DNA of 64,000 nucleotides from Cryptomeria japonica (taxonomy: Eukaryota > Streptophyta > Pinopsida > Cupressales > Cupressaceae): positions 214,678,997-214,742,996 of the forward strand of contig NC_081406.1 in NCBI RefSeq assembly GCF_030272615.1. The letters run 5' to 3'. A program made the position numbers and the translations under genes. Below are positions 56,395-64,000 of the stretch, one piece after another; within the stretch, counting starts at the first letter, position 1, and the number at the start of each line of letters is the position of its first letter. The notes under the pieces are model-generated. The model was not told where the DNA came from. It was given only the letters and a program-made list of their open reading frames with translations, and did not search any database.

Positions 56395-58443
56395 ATGTCT
56401 ACTAATTATTTTAGGAAGGACAGTCCTAAACTTGATGGAACTAACTATGGCATATGGAAGATCATAATGGAGACACATCTAAATTGCATTGTTAAAGACA
56501 TCTGGGAAGTTACAAAGAAAGGTTACACTGCTGTTGTACCTGGTCAGCCCAGTCCAACTACCTTGGCTAAAGATGAGGAAAATGATTGCAAAGCAAGAGA
56601 AGCACTTTTGAGCACATTATCAGATCAACAAATCATGGGATTATCAGATAGGTCTACTGCTAAAGCTATATGGGATCATTTGGAAACACTGAATGAAGGA
56701 GATTCCATAGTCAAAATTGCAAAACTTGAAAGCTTCTGGGTCAGGTATGAACATCTGAAAATGGAAGAAGATGAAAGGATTTCTGCTTTTATGGAAAGAG
56801 TAAATGAAATTGTTTTGGGTATTAAATGTTGTGGAGGAACCTTAAGTGAGGATGAAATTGTTTCAAAAATCTTAAGAGGATTGCCACCGGCATATAAAAT
56901 GAAGGTTACTGCTATAAATGAGTTAAGAACAATGCCTAATACATCAGTAACTAGGGATACATTGATTGGGAAACTTTCAACTTTTGAAATTGAAGAATTT
57001 GGTCCTGTTGCTACTATAAAGACAGATTTAGCCTTTAAAACATCAACATCATCTACTCCATCATTTGAAAAATATGATTGGAAAGCCTTTTATGCAAGAG
57101 AACTTGAAGAAAGCAGGAAAGAAAATGAAGAACTTGAAGAACTTGAAGCACTATTTGCAAGGAAAATGCGTAAAGGTCCAATTGGAAGTAAGTATGAAGG
57201 TAAAGCACCCTTTAAATGTTTTAACTACAATAAGATTGGTCATATGGCTTCAAGATGCCCTGATAGACATGCTAGACTAAGAGAAGAAGCTAGAAGGACA
57301 TACAAGCCTAATCCTAAATATCAGAGATGCAGATTCAAGAAGAACAAAGACAAATCTTGTTACATTGTTGATGAAGGTGTGACTAATGAATCTGATGAGG
57401 ATTTGACAGACAATGGATGGGTTTTTGCTGCTATAATAGAAGATCAACCGATACCTACTGCTCAACCAGTAGAACAAGCCTTAGCAGCTAAAGTTGAAGT
57501 AAAGGATGAATGGATCATTGACTCAGGATGCTCACATCATATGATAGGAGACAAAGGTAAATTCTTGAACTTTCAAGAATACAATGGAGGTTTAGTAAGA
57601 TTTGGAGATGACAAAGCCTGTTCAATCAAAGGTAAGGGTACAATATCTCTTGATGGTAAGCATAACACTGACAATGTTTACTATGTTGAAGGATTAAAGC
57701 ATAATCTTTTAAGTGTTGGTCAATTAGTTGAGAAAGGATTTCAGTTACAATTTAAAAATGGAAAATGCAAAATCATGAATAGAACTGGTTTGGAAATTGC
57801 AATTGGTAATCAGACTAGAGGTAATATCTTTTATTTGAATAACAGTGGAAAGACATGCTTGATTGCATATATAGATGAAAGTTGGTTATGGCATAAGAGA
57901 CTCTGTCATGTAAAATTTGATTGCATGGTAAAGATCAGTACTTCTAAGGCAGTTAGAGATCTACCTAAAACTGTCAAACCTCAGAATACAATATGTAAGG
58001 AATGTCAATTTGGAAAACAAGTTAGAGGTAGTTTCAAAAGTATTCCAGAAAAATCCAATAATGCTCTTGATTTGATTCACACTGATTTATGTGGTCCATC
58101 TAGAACTAAAAGCTTACAAGGTGATAGGTATTTTATGCTAATCATTGATGATTATTCTAGAATGTGTTGGGTTACTTTTCTCAGAGAAAAATCAGAAGCA
58201 CTTGGAAAGTTCAAACTATTCAAAGCAATGGTTGAAAATGAAATTGGTAAGAAAATCAAATGCTTAAGATCAAATCAAGGAGGAGAACTCACATCTAAGG
58301 ACTTTAATACATTCTGTGAAGTGAATGGAATCAGAAGACAACTATCAACACCTCGGACACCACACCGGAATGGAGTTGTTGAAAGGAAAAACAAAACTAT
58401 CTTGGATGCAACAAGAAGTATGTTATTAGAAGAAAATTTACCA
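56395..58443 (+). pseudogene. gag-pol: Element F gag, protease and integrase
   Basis: Open frame of about 683 codons up to a frameshift near 58440. Gag starts MSTNYFRKDSPKLDGTNYGI, with ILRGLPPAYKMKV and one knuckle CFNYNKIGHMASRC whose second Cys is Tyr. The protease motif WIIDSGCSHHMIGDKGKF lies near 57512. The integrase zinc region is LCHVKF ... CKECQFGK. The catalytic Asp of HTDLCGP is present and the Glu of GVVERKN is present, but the second Asp is Asn (residue 627, LRSNQGGEL). The frame read after 58443 in this phase is spurious. Confidence 0.9.
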
Positions 58444-58444
58444 C

Positions 58445-60547
58445 GTGTATTGGAGAGAAGTAGTCAACACAATGGTCTATGCATTCAACAAAGTTCACAT
58501 CAAAGGTGAAACCGGTAAGACCCCTCATGAACTATGGTTTGGTAGTACTCCTACTCTTAAATATTTTAGAATTTTTGGAAGTAAATGTTATATTAGAAGA
58601 GATGAGTATATTAGAAAATTTGATCCTAGAAGTGATGAAGGAATATTTCTTGGTTATTCATCTAAGAGAAAGGCATATAGATGTTTTAACAAGAGATTGC
58701 AGAAAATTGTTGAAAGTACAAATGTAAATATTGATGAACAATTCAGAGGAACTTCAAGGTATATAGACTCTGAACCAGCAACAGAAATTATGACAAATGA
58801 ACCTACACCAAATCCATTGGTAGAAAATGAAGATCCTGTTACCCTGGTACCATTTTAGGATTCCACAATAATTGAAGAACAACAGCAAACAAAGACACCC
58901 CAGTATGTAAGATTGAATCATTCTAAAGATTAGATAATTGGAAATAAATTTAAAGGAGTTATGACAAGAGGAAGATTGGAAAATGAAGAGGTGTGTCTTA
59001 TTTCTCAAATAGAACCATCATCTGTTAATGAGGCATGTGAAGATAAATTTTGGATCAAAGCTATGGAAGAAGAATTAGAACAAATTGAGAAAAATAACAC
59101 TTAGACATTAATTCCCCAACCTAAAGATAAAAATGTAATTGGAACCAAATGGGTATTTAGAAACAAACTTAATGAAGATGGTAAGGTTGTCAAAAATAAA
59201 GAAAGACTAGTGTGTAAGGGATATTCTCAGAAAGAAGGAGTTGATTACAATGAAACCTTTGCACCGGTAGCTAGAAGTGAGGTAGTTAGATTATTCTTGG
59301 CTTTTGCAGCACACAAGAACTACAAAGTTTATCAAATGGATATTAAATGTGCATTTCTAAATGGAAATCTTGAAGAATATGTATACATTGAACAACCTGA
59401 TGGATTTTCTTTGACAGATGGCAATGATATGGTGTCCAAGTTAAGGAAAGCTCTGTATGGACTGAAACAAGCCCCAAGAGCTTGGTATGCAAGATTGGAT
59501 AAGTATCTTGTAAAGATTGGTTTTACTAAAGGAAATGTAGACAACAATTTATATTACAAAATAACTAATGATGATATCTTGATTATAGAATTATTCATTG
59601 ATGATATAATCTTTGGAGGAGAAGATGGTCTATGTAAGGAATTTTCTACTAAAATGCAACAAGAATTTGAAATGTCTATGATTGGAGAAATAAAATTCTT
59701 TTTAGGATTGCAGATTTCACAGACTGACAAAGGCATATTCTTGAGTCAATCCAAATACTTAAAAGAGTTACTAAAGAAATCTGGGATGGAGAACTCTAAA
59801 TTGGTAAGCACACCTATGACTACAAATGACAAATTATCTCAAAGGGATGAATCTACACCTGTTGATCCAACTAGATACAAATCTATGATAGGAGGTTTAC
59901 TGTATTTGACACAAACCAAACCTGATATTATGAATGCAATATGTATTGTTTCTAGATTTCAAATTAATCCTAGAGAAAATCATGAATCAACAGTAAAAAG
60001 GATTTTTCGGTACTTACAAGGCACTATAAATCTTGGATTATGGTATCCTAGAGATTAAAACTTTGAATTATGTGCATACACAGATATAAATTGGGCAGGA
60101 GATGTGGATGATAGAAAAAGCACCACCGGTGGAGCATTCTTTATTGGAAATAGACTAGTTTCTTGGTTGAGTAAGAAATAGAGTTGTACATCTTTATCAA
60201 CAACAAAATTAGAATATGTTGCAGCAACAACCAACTGTACACATGTACTATGGCTTAAGAAAATGTTGAAAGACATAAAGGTAAAATGCAAGGAACCTAT
60301 TACCATATATTGTGATAACACGGCAGCAATTGATATATCTAAGAATCCAGTACTACACTCTGAAACAAAACATGTTTCTATCAAACTAAATTTTCTAAGG
60401 GAAAAAGTTGATGAAAAGGAGATAAAACTGGTTTATGTGAACATTAAAGAACAACTTGTAGATATTTTCACAAAACCTTTGCCTAAGGAGACTTTTGAAT
60501 ATCTCAGAGATCAGCTTGGAGTCATACCACCACCAGTAGAGACTTAG
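58445..60547 (+). pseudogene. pol: Element F integrase end, reverse transcriptase, RNase H
   Basis: Phase +1 relative to the upstream frame. Integrase C-terminus: YWREVVNTMVYAFNKVH, FGSKCYIRRDEYIRKFDPRS. Stops: TAG 58856, 58931, 59102 (a Trp codon in relatives), TAA 60056 and TAG 60179. RT motifs: [45 protein letters not shown] and [10 protein letters not shown], the FVDD-type catalytic box. RNase H: YTDINWAGDVDDRKST, KLEYVAATTNCT, IYCDNTAAIDISKN; it ends LGVIPPPVET. All domains are recognisable, none is expressible as one protein. Confidence 0.92.
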
Positions 60548-60940
60548 ACAGTTGATGATTGTCATCAACCGATAGAATTAAAAGACAAATCTTTTACTCT
60601 GGTCTTTGATGAGGAAGCTGCTTCTCAGGGGGAGTAGTTGGTATACTGAATTGATTGGTATTTTGTATATGAACTTGATTTTATTATAACTTTGGCAATT
60701 GATGTCAAAGGGGGAGAGATATATGGAAAAACACATTATCTTTTGGAGAGATTGGTATGGAAACTTTGGATAACACATGTTTCTCCCAGGGGAGAGATTG
60801 TTGTTTGGGAGAGACTATTACTCTCTATATTCTGGTTATGATCTTTTTAGAGATTGTTGGTTTTTGGTATTTGGCATTTTTGTTTTGGCACTTTTATGTT
60901 TTTTCCATCTTGTGTTTCCATCAATGCCAAAGGGGGAGAT
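60548..60940 (+). other. Element F 3' untranslated region with purine tracts
   Basis: No gene. TCAAAGGGGGAGAGAT near 60704 and CAGGGGAGAGATTG near 60787 precede the terminal tract AAAGGGGGAGAT (60929-60940) that abuts the 3' LTR. Confidence 0.8.
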
Positions 60941-62000
60941 TGTTGGTATTTTGGTATGGTTTTGTCATTGATGTCAACACCTACTAAAACACTAGCACTT
61001 TGGAGATCCAACAGCATTCACCGGCAAGCAAGTAACTACTGCATAGTTACTGGTATATGGTCCACCAGTAGGATATAATGATCACCGATACTTGAAATGA
61101 TATGGAAGACACTTGGTAATATCAAAGACATCATGTGGACATCTTATCTTAATGAATTAATCATTGGTATATTCATATTTGCATATTTTCTTTTACCGAC
61201 AAATAGGTCTAGGGTTACCTAAGGTTACACCAACAGGTTTATCTTTTCTAGATCAGCATGGCACGCTATAGAAATGATTAATTATTGTTGTAAATGCATT
61301 AAGCCGACATGTTTAATCAATTATTGCATCAGATATTATATTGTTTGTAAAATGTTTTATTGTAATATCCTATAGAGCTGACCTACTAAAATTGGTCTTA
61401 GGTTATGGTATAAAGGTAAGATCTTATTTGTAAGATCAAATGTGGAATGTGAAAAAGAATTGTGTGAAGGTATATGTGAGATTAAGCAGAGCTATACACA
61501 CAGACATCATTTGAAGGTGAAGTTAGGTTTTTGTGAAAGCATATCAACATTACACTGGTACTAAATCCATCATATGAAGATGTTATTTTGTGCAGTACAT
61601 TCTTATTGGATTTAACCATCCAACTGTAGTTAGTGTGACTCCCATTTTGTGATTGAGCAGTGAGCTCCAGGTTGTTGGCCTGTCTGCATGTGTAGACCCC
61701 ATTTATGTACACTTACTATCTGCAGTAGTATCATCTGATTGTGGGTAAGGTTTCCCACCATGATTTTTCCCCTTACAGGGTTTCCACGTACAAATATTGG
61801 TGTTATGTGTTGTGGATGACTTTGTGTTTATGTTTCATGCATTAATCTTTACCGGTATAGCTATTAACTATTAACACTGTCTACCGACATACTTAACTAG
61901 TTTACTGGTATTAAGCATTAAGCTGGTTAAGTTGTTTTTGGTTTGAAATTAGTTGACAACTGATTCACCCCCCCCTCTTAGTTGTCTCTGGGACCTAACA
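60941..62000 (+). repeat. 3' LTR of element F (1,060 bp)
   Basis: Same length as the 5' copy; it ends GGACCTAACA before the GTGTA duplication. Confidence 0.95.
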
Positions 62001-62005
62001 GTGTA

Positions 62006-62651
62006 GATGTTAGGGTTTGTAGTGGTTGATGAGTTCTTGTATGTGTGATCTTAACTGAAAAGATCAAGTTTGTGTAATGTAACAGAGTGTGGATTTATTG
62101 AAGACTGAAGTAATGCTGGAATGCATTAGCAATGAGCTATCATGGATCTAACCAAGCAGACTGTGCTATTTGCTAGATCATTCACTTGTTGATTACTCAC
62201 ATCTTTGACAAGTTAGAAACCCTTAACTAGGTAGGCCCAGAAAAGCCTTTGTAAATCCTCTAACAAGGTGATTCACATTTGTGGATCTAAAATCCTCTCA
62301 CAAGGTAGTCTTTAATTGGACTTATCTCCTAACAGAGATTGAGATTCCTAATAGGATCTGTTCTGGTAAAGAACATTGTATGACCTTAACCGGTTTGGTT
62401 ACTATTATGCAGATAGGTATTTGTGAGTTTCATCTCACTGTGGTTTTTCCCATTTGGGTTTCCATGTCAAAATCTCTTGTGTTATGGTGATTGTGCTTCT
62501 TTGGGTGAATTCCTTACTTGCTATTTTGTTTGAATTTGTGTTAATTGGTTTGTTAGTTAAATTGTTATACCAGTTTACCGCTAGACTGATAAATTGTTTG
62601 AGTTCAGTAATATTTTGTATACTAATTCAGCCCCCCTCTTAGTATTCATCA
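62006..62651 (+). repeat. 3' LTR of gamma copy 2, second part
   Basis: Continues from 55278 after element F and ends TTAGTATTCATCA; the total LTR is about 1,184 bp versus 1,175 for the 5' copy. Confidence 0.9.
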
Positions 62652-62656
62652 ACTGT

Positions 62657-62731
62657 ATTAATAAGGTTAAATTTCTTCATTTTGGCAGAACACTGATTCA
62701 GCCCCCCTCTCAGTGTTCTTGAATCCCAACA
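62657..62731 (+). repeat. 3' LTR of element G, end
   Basis: Last 75 bases of the G LTR after the gamma insertion. The block GATTCAGCCCCCCTCTCAG and terminus GAATCCCAACA resemble the ends of the other LTRs. Confidence 0.75.
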
Positions 62732-63573
62732 ATACATACACAAACTTAAACAATATATTCAGCTAAAGCAATCCATGTAAGAAAATGACTGAAAGATACA
62801 TTTACATTTTATAACATAAAAATTTCTAAAGCCACATCCATAATAGCACATTTAAACATATAAAATAAATGTTCAATTACTAATGTAACTCCTATCGTCT
62901 ATATCTCTTTTCATAGAAATTACATTTATCTCATAAGTACTCCATATATTACATCATGATTACATCATTTCCATGAAGGCATACATATACATAGATTACA
63001 TCTGATCAGATATGGTCTAAAAGGAACACACAAAAGATCCAAAGAAGGTACATAAAAGATCCAACTAGTACACTAAGATGACCAAAACCAAGAGAGCAAA
63101 CTGGAGCAAGAACAAAGCCTTTCCTTGCAAGATTGGGATGAAATACTTGATGGAAAAAGGAACAACCACCTGACCATGTGGATCCATAAGGTCCACCCCT
63201 CTATGCTCGGAGATAGACTCAAGACCCTCAAGCAAACCAAACAAGGGAAGACCAAACATGGACTAAGCACACATCCATCGGGTAAATTACAACAACATAC
63301 ACAAGGGAAAAACTCTAAAAATATGTACTCCAAATGTTTCAAATGCAAATTCAGATAACTGGTTCACACAAGGCAGGAGTGTCATCGCATAGCTTGCCAT
63401 GGGTTATCCTAGCAGGTCTCCATAGGACTCGGCCCCCATCCTGGGTCATCTTGACAACCTCTCCTGAATCCCTAGCCCCCATGCAAGACTCAAGCAAAAC
63501 TAACAAACCTTTCATGAGGACAAGGTAGTTGGTTTTTCAATTCAGGCCTTCCCACTGCATCTTGAGTCTTTAT
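62732..63573. other. Non-coding stretch between element G and the next G-type LTR
   Basis: No supported gene. 63370-63490 is the inverted relative of about 32820-32940. Short frames (63065-63348 minus, 63125-63358 plus) overlap on both strands and show no family features. Confidence 0.6.
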
Positions 63574-64000
63574 TGTTGGCAATTTGGAGGAATTGATTAT
63601 GTGTTGCAATGATGTTTGTCATTGATGTCAACACTAGCTTCTTTGGTTATCTACCAGTTTTAGGTAGAGTGGTTGGACTTTGATGATGATTAGGAGATTT
63701 GTCTTAGGTATATTCTGAATGGTAGAACTGGTTTGGTTCAGTCATTCATGTTATTCAAATGTGTGTTAGATTCAGTTGGTTCAGGATTTGGTGATCCAGA
63801 AGCTATCATATGTTCTAGTAAGCCTTTCTATTACTAGTAATGGTTTTACTGGCACAGCTTCATTGAAGATCTTTTGATGGATTCGATAAGTGGTGTCGGT
63901 GCAGCTTCTAGAAGGTTTTCAGGATGCTAATGGTTATTGTGTTCATGTTCTAGTTGATTGGTGGTATTTTATTTGGTTTATGGCAACCAATTTTAGGTCT
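63574..64000 (+). repeat. Second G-type LTR, cut by the window edge
   Basis: TGTTGGCAATTTGGAGG onward aligns with the G LTR at 40197 (shared TGTGTTGCAATGATG and GTCATTGATGTCAACACTAG). Whether it is a solo LTR or the 5' LTR of another element lies beyond the window. Confidence 0.8.

Larger units (their letters stand above)
55279..62000 (+). mobile_element. Element F: Ty1/copia retrotransposon
   Basis: 6,722 bp, target duplication GTGTA (55274-55278 and 62001-62005), two LTRs of 1,060 bp each with roughly 55-60 differences (about 5%). gag-pol has one frameshift and several stops. It is inserted in the 3' LTR of gamma copy 2 and is older than E by LTR divergence. Confidence 0.95.
41302..62651 (+). 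mobile_element. Gamma-family gag+ORF2 LTR element, copy 2 (split by E and F)
   Basis: Target duplication ATTGT (41297-41301) versus ACTGT (62652-62656), one change. Parts: 5' LTR, primer site, gag, spacer, ORF2 (split by element E at codon 232), purine tract and 3' LTR (split by element F). Without E, F and their duplications the element is about 7.8 kb. It has no pol. It is the more complete of the two gamma copies because it keeps the primer site and gag N-terminus. Confidence 0.9.
33577..62731 (+). mobile_element. Element G: degenerate copia element hosting H and gamma copy 2
   Basis: Remnants in order: multi-knuckle gag (33577-34068), pol fragments (34215-35331), purine-rich 3' region (to 35552 and 40045-40196) and a 3' LTR (40197-41301 plus 62657-62731). 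No 5' LTR is found, so the left edge is approximate. The 3' LTR is matched by a second copy starting at 63574. Hosted insertions: H at 35553-40044 and the second gamma element at 41302-62651. Confidence 0.75.

Noticed and set aside
1-64000. tRNA, rRNA, CRISPR array or bacterial operon
   Set aside because: None is visible; the tRNA-like matches are only the short primer-binding complements after LTRs.

Overview
The window looks like repeat-rich intergenic DNA from a large plant nuclear genome. A seed plant, perhaps a conifer or other gymnosperm, is my guess; no host gene is present to confirm it. Almost all 64 kb consist of LTR retrotransposons nested in one another. No rRNA, tRNA, CRISPR, operon or intact single-copy gene was found. 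The elements begin TGTTGG and end CA, carry a Ty1/copia-type primer-binding site (TGGTATCAGAGCC, initiator-Met tRNA type) and make 5-bp target duplications. Nearly every reading frame is interrupted by stops or frameshifts.

Layout. (1) 1-4305: two minus-strand copies of a gag+ORF2 family (here 'alpha'); the younger (1-2320) is inserted in ORF2 of the older (2321-4305). (2) 4306-4539: a TA-rich microsatellite, into which element C (4540-31556, target duplication ATATA) inserted. C is a gag-only element with very long LTRs, and it hosts a gamma element (6354-12815), a minus-strand copia element I (14479-22245) and a complete alpha element (24515-31090). (3) 31557-33576: the other half of the microsatellite and non-coding DNA. 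(4) About 33577-62731: degenerate element G, which hosts minus-strand element H (35553-40044) and a second gamma element (41302-62651). The second gamma element hosts copia element E (44940-51769) in its ORF2 and copia element F (55279-62000) in its 3' LTR. (5) 62732-64000: non-coding DNA and the start of another G-type LTR at 63574.

Three elements (E, F, I) are ordinary copia elements with gag, protease, integrase, reverse transcriptase and RNase H, all damaged. The alpha, gamma and H elements are different. They keep LTRs, primer site and purine tract, and alpha and gamma also a coiled-coil gag with up to four tandem zinc knuckles. Where pol should be they carry a separate long frame of about 1,060-1,120 codons (ORF2). 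ORF2 has a conserved N-terminal domain, a charged or Lys/Glu-rich middle and a coiled-coil C-terminus. A conserved TATA-bearing segment lies between gag and ORF2. I recognise no polymerase or integrase motif in ORF2, so these elements are presumably mobilised in trans. Element G has the same multi-knuckle gag type followed by copia pol remnants, so it is the best candidate in the window for a relative of the autonomous partner. The alpha/gamma/H gag+ORF2 system is the most interesting content here.
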